From Acidobacteriota bacterium (GTDB taxonomy: Bacteria; Acidobacteriota; Vicinamibacteria; Vicinamibacterales; UBA2999), in assembly GCA_022842985.1 (NCBI GenBank), contig JALHON010000014.1:1-36268 (forward strand): DNA of 36,268 nt, written 5' to 3'. Of the stretch, positions 24,477 to 32,524 are shown one piece after another. A program made the position numbers and the translations under genes. A model generated the notes under the pieces. The model made no database searches. It was not told where the DNA came from and saw only the letters and a list, made by a program, of their open reading frames with translations. Each line of letters opens with the position of its first letter. The stretch's first letter is position 1.

Positions 24477-25985
24477 ATGACTGTCTCGTCCACCCTTCGT
24501 TCATCACTCGCCATGCTCGTCGTCTGCACGCTGGCGGCGCCCGTCACGGCGCGCGCGCAGAGCGCGGCCACACTGGCCGAGGTCGACCGCGTGATGGAAC
24601 ACTACCGGCTCGACGCCCACATTCCCGGCATGGTGTGGGGTGTCGTGAAGGACGGCAAGCTCGTGCACGTGAAGGGCGCCGGCGTGCAGGACATCGAGCA
24701 GAAGCGTCCGGTCACGGCCGACACGCTCTTCCGCATCGCCTCGATGACCAAGGCGTTCACGGCGCTCTCGGTGCTCAAGCTGCGCGACGACGGCAAGCTC
24801 GCGCTCGACGCGCCGGCCGAGACCTACGTGCCGGAGCTCAAGGCGCTGAAGTATCCCACCGAGGACTCACCGAAGATTCGCGTGCGCGAGCTCATCACGC
24901 ACACCGCGGGCTTCGTGACGGATGACCCGTGGGGCGACCGCCAGACGCCGCTGCCGGAGGCAGACTTCACCAAGTACCTCACGAGCGGCGTGCCGTTCAC
25001 GCGGCCGCCGGCTTCGGCGATGGAGTACTCGAATCTCGGCTACGCGCTGCTCGGCCGCATCATCAGCAACGCGTCGGGCACGGCCTACGACGAGTTCGTG
25101 CAGCGCACGATCCTGCGCCCGCTCGGCATGGCGGCGACGAGCCATCACGTCACGTCCGCTCCGGCGGAGAAGCGCGCACTCGGCTATCGCTGGGAAGACA
25201 ACCAGTGGAAGCTCGAGCCCACGATGGCACATGGCGCCTTCGGCGCGATGGGCGGCATCCAGACGAGCGCGAACGACTACGCGAAGTGGGTGGCGTTCCT
25301 GCTGCAGGCGTGGCCGGCGCGCGACGGCGCGGATGCCGGGCCGGTGAAGCGCGCGAGTGTACGTGAGCTGGCGCAGGGGGCGAACTACCCCGGGCTGCGC
25401 GTGCGTCCGGGGGCCAGCGGACGCGATGCCTGCCGCATGGCCGGCACCTACGCGATGGGGTTCAACGCGGCGATGGATTGTGAGCTGGGCCTCACGCTCA
25501 GCCACGGCGGCGGCTATCCCGGCTACGGCTCACACGTGCTCGTGCTGCCCGACCACGGCGTCGGGATCTTCGCGCTGGCGAACCGCACCTACGCCGGCCC
25601 GACCGCGCCGGTGTGGGACGCGGCGGTGGCGATGCTGCGCGCGGGCGACCTCCGCGGGCACCAGACGCCGGTGTCACCGGCGCTGAGCGCGGCCTACGCG
25701 GGCGCCGTCCGCGCGTTTGTCTCCGGGTCTGTCACCGTCACGAACGACCTGCTGGCGATGAACTTCCTGATGGACAAGGACGCCGACCACTGGGCGCGCG
25801 ACATCGCGGCGCTGAAGGCCCACGTGGGCGCCTGCGATACGTCGTCGCCGGTGCGCCCCACGGGCGCGCTGTCTGGCGCGTTCACGTGGACCTGCGCCAC
25901 CGGTCGCGTCCGCGGCGACATTCTGCTCGCGCCCACGCCCACGCCGCAGATTCAGGCGCTCAGCTTCTCGCGCGCCACGCCCTGA
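24477..25985 (+). CDS. Exported serine hydrolase, beta-lactamase/DD-peptidase family, with C-terminal domain
   Basis: A 502-residue protein with a signal peptide ending ARA-QS. Motifs: SMTK in RIASMTKAFTALS, YSN in AMEYSNLGYALLGRI, and HGG in LTLSHGGGYPGYGS. After about residue 400 a beta-rich C-terminal domain follows, ending IQALSFSRATP. It is likely an exported esterase, peptidase or D-aminopeptidase. ATG 24477 has GGAG upstream; the much longer in-frame reading through the DUF523 gene is a shadow. It is unrelated in detail to the serine hydrolase at 12.2 kb beyond the family motifs. A 13-codon match to its C-terminus recurs in the scar at 27.6 kb. Confidence 0.93.
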   Translation: MTVSSTLRSSLAMLVVCTLAAPVTARAQSAATLAEVDRVMEHYRLDAHIPGMVWGVVKDGKLVHVKGAGVQDIEQKRPVTADTLFRIASMTKAFTALSVLKLRDDGKLALDAPAETYVPELKALKYPTEDSPKIRVRELITHTAGFVTDDPWGDRQTPLPEADFTKYLTSGVPFTRPPASAMEYSNLGYALLGRIISNASGTAYDEFVQRTILRPLGMAATSHHVTSAPAEKRALGYRWEDNQWKLEPTMAHGAFGAMGGIQTSANDYAKWVAFLLQAWPARDGADAGPVKRASVRELAQGANYPGLRVRPGASGRDACRMAGTYAMGFNAAMDCELGLTLSHGGGYPGYGSHVLVLPDHGVGIFALANRTYAGPTAPVWDAAVAMLRAGDLRGHQTPVSPALSAAYAGAVRAFVSGSVTVTNDLLAMNFLMDKDADHWARDIAALKAHVGACDTSSPVRPTGALSGAFTWTCATGRVRGDILLAPTPTPQIQALSFSRATP

Positions 25986-25992
25986 GCGCGCG

Positions 25993-26078
25993 AAGTCTGG
26001 CCCGGCCCAGAATGGGGACAGTCCCCCTTCGCAGAACCTGCCACTAGTCCCGCGCCACCCAGAATGGGGACAGTCCCC
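25993..26078 (+). repeat. Bipartite REP-like element, GGGGACAGTCCCC type, copy A
   Basis: Two GGGGACAGTCCCC near-palindromes, each preceded by CCCAGAAT, in direct orientation and joined by a linker containing GCAGAA and ACTAGTC. The left edge is AAGTCTGGCCCGGCCCAGA. It fills the gap between the convergent serine hydrolase and YVTN genes. Copy B at 32424-32523 has the same parts in the same order. It could work as a bidirectional terminator as well as being a mobile REP-type repeat. Confidence 0.85.
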
Positions 26079-26087
26079 ACGTATGCA

Positions 26088-27506
26088 CTACGGGACGCGC
26101 AGGATGGCCGTGGCGTTGCGCTTGGGGACGTTGCCCACGGGCACGCGCGCGACTTCCTTCATGGTCGCCGCGTCCACGACGAAGACGGTGTTGTCGCCGG
26201 CGGCGGCGACGTAGACGAAGCGCCCGTCCGGCGTGAACGTCAGCCACTCGGGATGCTGGCCCACGAACACGCGGCCCACTTCCTTCAGGTCCGGCAGGCT
26301 GTGGACGTAGGCGTAGCCGTAGACCTTGCTGGTGGACCAGAGCCGCGTGCCGTCGGGTGACACGGCAAGACCGTGCGTGGGCGCGCCCTGCAGGCCGTCA
26401 CGATGCGGATGTTCGCCCTCGATGGCCGGATGTTCGACGCGCGCCGTCTCCTTGCCCGAGTCGAAGTCCACGGTGACGAAGCCGTGGAAGTCCGAGAGCT
26501 GCACGATGATGCGGTCGGTCGAGCCGTTGGCCTTCGTCGTGAACGCCATCGGCCGGATGCCGGCCGAGAGCGGAATCGTGCGCGTGAGCGTGTCCGTGGC
26601 CGTGTCCACGATGCTGATGGTCTTCTCCGGAATCGAGCCGGCCACCGCCCAGCGCCCGTCGGGCGTGACGTAGACGTTGTGGATGGAGCCCTTGACGGGC
26701 ACCGTCTTCACGTTCTTCAGCGCTTGCGTGTCGATGACGTCGAGCGCACCAGGCGCCTGCGCGATGCCCACGTAGACCTTGCGGCCGTCGTTCGTGACGG
26801 CGACGTTGTTCGGCCGTCCGCTGAGCGGGATGCGCGCGGCGATCTTCATGCCCGGCATCTCGACCACGTCGAGCGTGTGCCGGACCTCGTTCGACAGATA
26901 CATGCGCGCGCCGTCGGGCGAGGTCGTGACGCCGTGCGGGATCTCGACGCCCTTCAGAATCTGCGTGACGCGGTTGGTGGTGGGGTCGATCAGGTGCGCA
27001 CCGTCACCCGCCGCGTTGGTCTGGATGATCCGGATCGCGGTGCCGGCTGGCAGTGGCCTCGGCGGCGCGGTCGGGAATGTAGCCGAGCCGCGCACCCAGG
27101 CCGCGAGTGTCTGCCATTCCGCGTCGGTCTGCGTGGCCCAGTGTTTGCCGCCACCATGGAACGAGTCGCCGCCGGCGGCGCGGTCGAGTGGATGCGTGAG
27201 CAGCCGGCTCTCCATCGGCGAGCCCGGCTTCACCAGGCCCCGCGCGTTGTCGAAGTTCTTGCGCGATGCCTCGGCGCTCCACGTCGTGGCGCCTTCGGGG
27301 AGGGCCTCCAGGCGCAGCCGCGTGCCGACTTTGCCTGCGTGACACGTGAGGCACGTCTGCAGGCCGTCGCGCTTCGCCGTGAAGATCGGCTGCACACGCG
27401 TGCGAAAGGTCTCGAAGTCGAGTGCCGGGGCCGGCGTCTGACCGGCAGCGCCGGCGGCCCACAGCGAGATGACGACGAACGCGACGTGCCGGACCCACTG
27501 TGTCAT
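26088..27506 (-). CDS. Exported cytochrome-c-like / YVTN beta-propeller protein
   Basis: A 472-residue protein with a signal peptide (cleavage near AAG-QT, residue 20-23). A heme-c motif C52-L-T-C55-H56 is followed by a short cytochrome-type region with a conserved GSPMESRLL block, as in Planctomycete/Acidobacteria PSCyt1-like domains. From about residue 155 a seven-bladed YVTN propeller has repeated SPDGARMYLSN, TNDGRKVYVGI, TPDGRWAVAG, SPDGTRLWST and TPDGRFVYVAAAGDNTVFVVD motifs. It probably binds one heme and a ligand or electron partner in the periplasm. It converges on the serine hydrolase across REP copy A. Confidence 0.88.
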   Translation of the reverse strand: MTQWVRHVAFVVISLWAAGAAGQTPAPALDFETFRTRVQPIFTAKRDGLQTCLTCHAGKVGTRLRLEALPEGATTWSAEASRKNFDNARGLVKPGSPMESRLLTHPLDRAAGGDSFHGGGKHWATQTDAEWQTLAAWVRGSATFPTAPPRPLPAGTAIRIIQTNAAGDGAHLIDPTTNRVTQILKGVEIPHGVTTSPDGARMYLSNEVRHTLDVVEMPGMKIAARIPLSGRPNNVAVTNDGRKVYVGIAQAPGALDVIDTQALKNVKTVPVKGSIHNVYVTPDGRWAVAGSIPEKTISIVDTATDTLTRTIPLSAGIRPMAFTTKANGSTDRIIVQLSDFHGFVTVDFDSGKETARVEHPAIEGEHPHRDGLQGAPTHGLAVSPDGTRLWSTSKVYGYAYVHSLPDLKEVGRVFVGQHPEWLTFTPDGRFVYVAAAGDNTVFVVDAATMKEVARVPVGNVPKRNATAILRVP

Positions 27507-27560
27507 CGTGCCCTCCGGATAATCAGGAGGGCCGAGTCTACCAGTCCCGGGGCCGGCGGA

Positions 27561-27629
27561 TCATCGCAACACTTTGAAGGCGAACTCCCGGCGATCCAGG
27601 CGCTCAGCCTGACCCGCGCGACGCCGTAG
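27561..27629. pseudogene. 69-bp scar with the C-terminal ends of two deleted genes
   Basis: On the minus strand 27590-27561 reads REFAFKVLR-stop, the exact C-terminus of the F420-reductase-like gene at 30601-31215, with only synonymous changes. On the plus strand up to 27629 it reads IQALSLTRATP-stop, nearly the C-terminus of the serine hydrolase at 24477-25985 (IQALSFSRATP). The stops lie outward and the bodies are missing. This fits internal deletion of a divergent pair of paralogues. It lies in the gap between the YVTN gene and the modular exported protein gene. Confidence 0.6.
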
Positions 27630-27680
27630 CGGCCGGGCGGCGTCAAGCCAGCGAAGTCTCGGGCCGATAACCCGGTCACG

Positions 27681-30590
27681 ATGACTCGTCGATTCGCCGC
27701 TGCTTACCCTCTCATCGTTGCGGTTCTGACCGTGGCCGGGCTCCTGGCCTCGGCGCAGCCCGCCAGTGCTGCTGGTTTCTCCGTGCGCGGCACCCTCGAC
27801 GCCACGCCGCCGGCATCGACGCAGGCCTACACCGCGGCGCACCAGTTGGTAGCCGGTCCCCGTCTGTTGCGGCCTGGCGGCACCGCGCCCACCTGCAGCT
27901 CCTCCGTGAGTTACCCGGGGCTGAGCGGCAGTGGTCCCTATCATTTCGACACCTACACGTTCACCGCCGCCACGTCCGGCTGCATGACGTTCACGATTCG
28001 CTGGGTGAGCGGCAGCGGCCAGGCGCACCTGTCGGTGTACTCGACCTTTTCGTCCGCGGATTTGTCCAGCGGGTACCTGGGGGATGCGCGGACCTCGGCC
28101 ATCCCCGGATTTCCGACGAGGACGATGTCGCTGAGCGTCACGGCCGGCCAGCAGTATGTCGTGGTCGTCAACGACGCCACCACAAACGACAACGCGACTG
28201 AATACGAGTTGATCGTCACCGACCAGGTCGGGTTTACGTATACGGATACGCTCGACCTGACGCCACCGACTCCGGGCGTGGGCTACTTCGGCGAGGACAC
28301 GGGGCAGGTGGCCGGCGCGCGCCTGACACGCAACAGCGTCCCCTCGACCTGCGGCGTCAGCAAGACCTTCCCCGGCACGCAGGGGGCGGGTCCGTATCGC
28401 TACGACGTGATGAACTTCACGGCCACGCGTTCAGGCTGCGTGCGCGTGGGGGTCACCCGGACGTCCGTGTCCGGGTCCGTGCACATCGCGGCCTATACCG
28501 CGTTTGACAACACCGACATGAGCACCGGCTACCTCGGTGACTCGGGCTCGTCGGCGGCGAGCGGGTCGGTGTCGTTCGAGCTCAGCGTCACGGCCGGGCA
28601 GACCTATTCGATCGTGGTCTTCGAGCCCTTCGCCAGCGTCGAGACCACCTCCTACGCCCTGACGGTGTCTGAGTCGGCGCTCATGAACCGCACCGGCATC
28701 ACGATCCCCGTCAGCGGCAGCGCCACGCCCTATGCGTCGACGATCAACGTCGCGGGCTTGCAGGGCACCGTGACCGGCGTGACCGTGTCACTGCAGGGAC
28801 TGACGCACCTGCACCCGTCGGATCTCGACATGCTGCTCGTCGCGCCGGATGGCCGCCGCATGGTGATCCTCTCCGACGTTGGGGGCAGCACGAGTGTGAC
28901 GGGCGCCACGCTGGTGCTGACCGATGCCGCCGCAGCCGCCCTGCCGCTCATGAACCTCATCTCCGGGACGTATCGCCCGGCCAGCGTCGTCGACGACGAT
29001 TCGTTCCCCTTGCTGGGTTCGACACCACCGCCGGTGGATTGCCAGCCGGCCGGCGAGTGTCCCCATGCCGCTCCCGCCGGCACGGCCACGTTCGCCAGTG
29101 TGTTCGGCGGCGCCAACCCGAATGGGGCCTGGACGCTCTACGTGGTCGACGACACCGGGCCCGACGGCGGCGTGTTGGCCGACGGCTGGGCGCTGACGCT
29201 CACCACCACGGTGCCCAGTGCGCCGACGGCCACCGCCGACAGCTACTCCGTGGCGCTGCCAGGCGCGACCGTGGCGGCGCCGGGCGTCATGGCCAATGAC
29301 TTCATCGGCGGCGGCGCCTCGGCCATCCTCGTCGCCTCGCCGCTGCATGGCACGCTGTCACTTGCCGCCGACGGCGGCTTCGTCTACACGCCCACGGTCG
29401 GATACCTGGGCGCCGACAGCTTCTCGTATCAGTTGAGCAACAGTGCCGGGTCGAGCCCGGTCGTCACGGTGTCGCTGATGGTGTTCCCGGGCGCACCAAC
29501 CGCCAACGACGACGCCTTCACCACGGCGTTCAACACCCCGCTCAGCGTCGCCGCGCCCGGCGTGCTGGCCAACGATGCTGCCAACGGCGATCCCATATCG
29601 GCGGTGGTGTTGACCTCAGCGCCGCTGCACGGCACGCTCTCCCTGCGCGCCGATGGCAGCTTCGACTACACGCCGATAGCGGGCTTCGCCGGCACCGATC
29701 AGTTCTCGTATCTCGCGAGCAACTCCGGCGGGTCCGACCCGGCCACGGCCACCATCACGGTGGCGGCACCGACGACCGTGCAGGCGCCGGCGGTGTTCCG
29801 GGCCGCCGACATCTCTGGCAATGACGTCACCTTCCGTTGGGATCCGCCCGCGCTCGGTCCGGCGCCCACCGGCTACGTGCTCGAAGGTGGTGTCACCCCG
29901 GGCAGTGTGCTCGCGTCGATTCCGCTCGGCAGCGTGCCGCTCGTGGCGTTCTCCGTACCGAACGGGGCGTTCTACGTGCGCATTCGCGCGCTTGGTGCCG
30001 GCGGACCGAGCGCGGCCTCGAACGAGATCCGCATCTTCGTGAACACGCCCACGGCGCCGTCGGCCCCCGATCTCGTGGGCGGCACCGTCAACGGCAGCGC
30101 GGTGGAGCTGTCGTGGCGCAACACCTTCGCGGGCGGCGAGCCCACGAGCCTTGCGCTTGACGTGAGCGGTTCGCTCTCGGCCTCGTTGCGGCTGGCCTTC
30201 AGCGAGAGCTTTGCGTTCCCCGCCGTGCCCGGCGGCACCTACACGTTCTCGGTGCGCGCACTGAATGCGAGTGGCTCGAGCGCGCCCTCATCGCCGGTGA
30301 CGCTGACGTTCCCCGGCGCCTGCTCGGGCGCACCGCAGGTGCCCACGCGGTTCCTGGCCTTCGCCTCCGCGGGACGGACGCTCAACCTCGTCTGGGATCC
30401 GCCAGCCAGCGGCGGCGCGGCCACCTCGTACGTGCTCGATGTGACCGGTGCTTACGTGGGCGTGGTGCCGCTCATCGACCGGGCGCTCAGCGTGCCCGTA
30501 CCGGCCGGGTCGTACACCTTCCGCCTGGCGGCGGTGAATGGGTGTGGCACCAGTGCCTTCACCGCGGCGCAGACCGTGGTCGTGCCGTAG
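27681..30590 (+). CDS. Large modular exported protein (P-domain, cadherin-like and FN3-like repeats)
   Basis: A 969-residue protein with a signal peptide of about 33 residues. Order of parts: two repeats of about 150 residues (33-184 and 185-335) sharing TLDxTPP, SYPG/TFPG, YLGD and TAGQxYxVVV, each with a Cys pair (pre-peptidase-like); a proprotein-convertase P-domain (about 336-512) with LTHLHPSDLDMLLVAPDG and NPNGAWTLYVVDDTG; two Ig/cadherin-like VLAND repeats (513-602, 603-698) with HGTLSLxADGxFxYTP; and three FN3-like repeats (700-969). No catalytic domain, LPXTG or type IX tail is visible. It is likely a secreted adhesin or matrix protein. Start ATG 27681. Confidence 0.88.
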   Translation: MTRRFAAAYPLIVAVLTVAGLLASAQPASAAGFSVRGTLDATPPASTQAYTAAHQLVAGPRLLRPGGTAPTCSSSVSYPGLSGSGPYHFDTYTFTAATSGCMTFTIRWVSGSGQAHLSVYSTFSSADLSSGYLGDARTSAIPGFPTRTMSLSVTAGQQYVVVVNDATTNDNATEYELIVTDQVGFTYTDTLDLTPPTPGVGYFGEDTGQVAGARLTRNSVPSTCGVSKTFPGTQGAGPYRYDVMNFTATRSGCVRVGVTRTSVSGSVHIAAYTAFDNTDMSTGYLGDSGSSAASGSVSFELSVTAGQTYSIVVFEPFASVETTSYALTVSESALMNRTGITIPVSGSATPYASTINVAGLQGTVTGVTVSLQGLTHLHPSDLDMLLVAPDGRRMVILSDVGGSTSVTGATLVLTDAAAAALPLMNLISGTYRPASVVDDDSFPLLGSTPPPVDCQPAGECPHAAPAGTATFASVFGGANPNGAWTLYVVDDTGPDGGVLADGWALTLTTTVPSAPTATADSYSVALPGATVAAPGVMANDFIGGGASAILVASPLHGTLSLAADGGFVYTPTVGYLGADSFSYQLSNSAGSSPVVTVSLMVFPGAPTANDDAFTTAFNTPLSVAAPGVLANDAANGDPISAVVLTSAPLHGTLSLRADGSFDYTPIAGFAGTDQFSYLASNSGGSDPATATITVAAPTTVQAPAVFRAADISGNDVTFRWDPPALGPAPTGYVLEGGVTPGSVLASIPLGSVPLVAFSVPNGAFYVRIRALGAGGPSAASNEIRIFVNTPTAPSAPDLVGGTVNGSAVELSWRNTFAGGEPTSLALDVSGSLSASLRLAFSESFAFPAVPGGTYTFSVRALNASGSSAPSSPVTLTFPGACSGAPQVPTRFLAFASAGRTLNLVWDPPASGGAATSYVLDVTGAYVGVVPLIDRALSVPVPAGSYTFRLAAVNGCGTSAFTAAQTVVVP

Positions 30591-30600
30591 GCGCCGGCCG

Positions 30601-31215
30601 TTACCGCAGCACCTTGAAGGCGAACTCTCGCCCGAGCGTGCGGCTCATGGTGATCCACAACATCGTGATGGGTTCGAGGTAACGGGCGGACGTCAGCGGG
30701 CCGGCGTCCACCGCCTCGAAGCCCACGTCTTCGATGAGGCCGCGCACGATGGCCTTCGCCGCGGCGTCATCGCCGCAGTAGAAGTTACTGGCGGGCACGC
30801 CGTCATGCACCGGATGCGCGAGGTTCTCGGCTCCCTGCGCGCTGAAGCTCTTCACCACGCGCGCGCCGGGCAGCAGACGCTGGATGGCCTCGGAGCCCGA
30901 GTCGGTGTGGCCGTGAATCAGCGTGAATCCAGGTCCGATGGGGTTCGTGCAGTCGATGACGACGCGCCCCTGCCACGACGGCAGCGCCGCCGCCACCGCC
31001 GGCGCCGCGGTGAAGGGCATCGCCAGCACGATCACCTCGGCATCCGCCAGCGCCTCGGGAATGGTTGCCACGGTGGCGCCGATGTCGCGCGCCAGCGCCA
31101 TGACGTCGGCCTCGTCGGGCTGCCGCGCGCCGAAGGTGATCGTATGCCCCTTGGCCGTCCACGCGCGGGCCAGGCCGCCACCGATGTTGCCACTTCCCAC
31201 AATCGCGATACGCAT
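30601..31215 (-). CDS. NADPH-dependent F420 reductase-like NAD(P)-binding protein
   Basis: A 204-residue Rossmann protein: MRIAIVGSGNIGGGLARAW at the N-terminus binds the dinucleotide, FGARQPDE follows strand 2 (Arg suits NADP), then IDCTNP, VKSFSAQGAENLAHP and the C-terminal SARYLEPITMLWI. This is the NADPH:F420 oxidoreductase/ProC-like group (pfam F420_oxidored), but the real cofactor partner is unknown and F420 use is not implied. ATG 31215 has AGGAGA upstream. It is second in an operon, 8 bp after the DJ-1/PfpI gene, and its C-terminus recurs in the scar at 27.6 kb. Confidence 0.88.
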   Translation of the reverse strand: MRIAIVGSGNIGGGLARAWTAKGHTITFGARQPDEADVMALARDIGATVATIPEALADAEVIVLAMPFTAAPAVAAALPSWQGRVVIDCTNPIGPGFTLIHGHTDSGSEAIQRLLPGARVVKSFSAQGAENLAHPVHDGVPASNFYCGDDAAAKAIVRGLIEDVGFEAVDAGPLTSARYLEPITMLWITMSRTLGREFAFKVLR

Positions 31216-31223
31216 GGGGTCTC

Positions 31224-31991
31224 CTACACGCCGAGCGCGGCCACGACGGCGCGCGCGGTCTCTTCGCCCGAGAAGTTCTGCTGCCCGGTGATGAGGTGCC
31301 CGTCGCGAATCGCGAAGCCGCGCCACAGCCCCGCCTGCACGAAGTTCGCGCCGAGCGCCTTCAGCCGGTCTTCGATGCGCCACGGCATCACGTGTGTGTC
31401 ACGTGGCAGCAGGCCGTAGCTCCACACGGCATTGTCCGCGAAGTCCTCTTCCACGTTGGCGAAGCCGGTGACGGTCTTGCCCTTCACCAGATACTCCCCG
31501 TTCGAGAGCTTCGCGAACGCCAGAATCGCCGTGCCGTGGCAGAGCGCCGCGGTCACCTTCCCGGCTTCGTAGAACTCCACGAACTTCCGCTGCAGGGCCG
31601 TGGCGTGCTCGAACGAGAACATCGGCGACTGTCCGCCGGCCACGACGATCGCGTCGAACGTGGCCACGTCGAGGTCCGCCACCTTCTTCGTGTCGTTGAC
31701 GAGCGCGCGCAGGGCGGGCGTGTGGATGAAGCCCTGGCTGATGAGGTCGCTCGCGCTGTAGCCGCTCGCGTCGTTCGGGTCGCTCATCGCGTCCGCCACG
31801 CAGGCACCGCCGTCGGGGCTGAAGAGCGTCACCTCGTAGCCCTGTTCGGTGAACACGTAGTAGGGGTGCGTGAGTTCGGCCCACCAGAAGCCCACCGGCC
31901 AGCCGGTGGTCGTGGAGACGGCGGGGTTGGCGATGACCAGCGCGATGCGTTTCGGCGTGGACGCGGCGGGGTTCGGATCCTTCAGGCTCAT
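31224..31991 (-). CDS. DJ-1/PfpI (type 1 glutamine amidotransferase-like) family protein
   Basis: A 255-residue protein of the DJ-1/Hsp31-like group. The nucleophile elbow is AALCHGTAIL with the conserved Cys, the Glu side is FWWAELTHPYYVF, and SPDGG, VVAGGQSPMFSF and VTGFANVEEDF fit Hsp31/YhbO-type members. Likely a glyoxalase III/deglycase-like or stress protein. ATG 31991 is chosen for its GAGGAG ribosome site and family start. First gene of the operon with the F420-reductase-like gene, and divergent from the HxlR regulator, which probably controls it. Confidence 0.9.
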   Translation of the reverse strand: MSLKDPNPAASTPKRIALVIANPAVSTTTGWPVGFWWAELTHPYYVFTEQGYEVTLFSPDGGACVADAMSDPNDASGYSASDLISQGFIHTPALRALVNDTKKVADLDVATFDAIVVAGGQSPMFSFEHATALQRKFVEFYEAGKVTAALCHGTAILAFAKLSNGEYLVKGKTVTGFANVEEDFADNAVWSYGLLPRDTHVMPWRIEDRLKALGANFVQAGLWRGFAIRDGHLITGQQNFSGEETARAVVAALGV

Positions 31992-32044
31992 GGCGGCTCC
32001 TCGCGGGTGTGCGTCCACCATACCGAGGCGGCGTCCATCGCGGA

Positions 32045-32069
32045 AGTACGCACGATCGCGTGCGATACT
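32045..32069. promoter_or_regulatory. Candidate HxlR operator in the divergent promoter region
   Basis: Arms AGTACGCACG and CGTGCG(a)TACT form a 25-bp near-perfect inverted repeat around ATCG. It lies 20 bp before the HxlR ATG and 53 bp before the DJ-1 start, where a local regulator should bind. AGTA...TACT ends recall HxlR/YodB-type sites. This is an inference from position and symmetry only. Confidence 0.45.
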
Positions 32070-32089
32070 CACCAGAAGGAGAGTGTGCG

Positions 32090-32446
32090 ATGCCGGTCTT
32101 CGAGTTCGAGGGGCAGCGCTACCAGAATCCGGTCGAGCTGGCGCAGGACGTGATCGGCGGCAAGTGGAAGATGCCGATCCTGTGGCGGCTCGATAGACGC
32201 GTCTGGCGCTACAACGAGCTGCGCCGGGAACTGGCGAACGTGTCGCACAAGATGCTCACCCAGCATCTGCGCGAGCTGGAGCACCACGGCCTCATCACGC
32301 GCACGGTGCATCCGGTCGTGCCGCCGCACGTGGACTACGCCATCACGCCCCTGGGCCGCACGACGCTCCCCATCATCGAGGCGCTGCGCACCTGGGGCGC
32401 CATGTATCGCCGGCGCCGCGAGAAAGTCAGGCCCGGCCCAGATTAG
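32090..32446 (+). CDS. HxlR-family winged-helix transcription regulator, Cys-less
   Basis: A 118-residue regulator matching HxlR: VIGGKWKMPILWRL, YNELRRELANVSHKMLTQHLRELEHHGLITR, then VPPHVDYAITPLGRTTLPIIEALRTWG. Most members carry a conserved N-terminal Cys in CPVERA, used for thiol or electrophile sensing; here this is Asn13 in NPVELAQ and the whole protein has no Cys. ATG 32090 follows AAGGAG. It diverges from the DJ-1/reductase operon. The final residues VRPGPD and the stop lie inside REP copy B. Confidence 0.9.
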   Translation: MPVFEFEGQRYQNPVELAQDVIGGKWKMPILWRLDRRVWRYNELRRELANVSHKMLTQHLRELEHHGLITRTVHPVVPPHVDYAITPLGRTTLPIIEALRTWGAMYRRRREKVRPGPD

Positions 32447-32523
32447 GGACAGTCCCCCTCACATCTCCGGGGGGCGCAGAAACTGCGACTAGTCTCCGCC
32501 CGCCCAGAATGGGGACAGTCCCC
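32424..32523 (+). repeat. Bipartite REP-like element, copy B
   Basis: Same structure as copy A at 25993-26078, about 14 bp longer in the linker. It starts with AAGTCAGGCCCGGCCCAGA, then TTAGGGACAGTCCCC (first palindrome decayed), the linker with GCAGAA and ACTAGTC, then AATGGGGACAGTCCCC. It spans the last codons and stop of the HxlR gene and runs to within 2 bp of the convergent ychF stop. Confidence 0.85.
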
Positions 32524-32524
32524 G

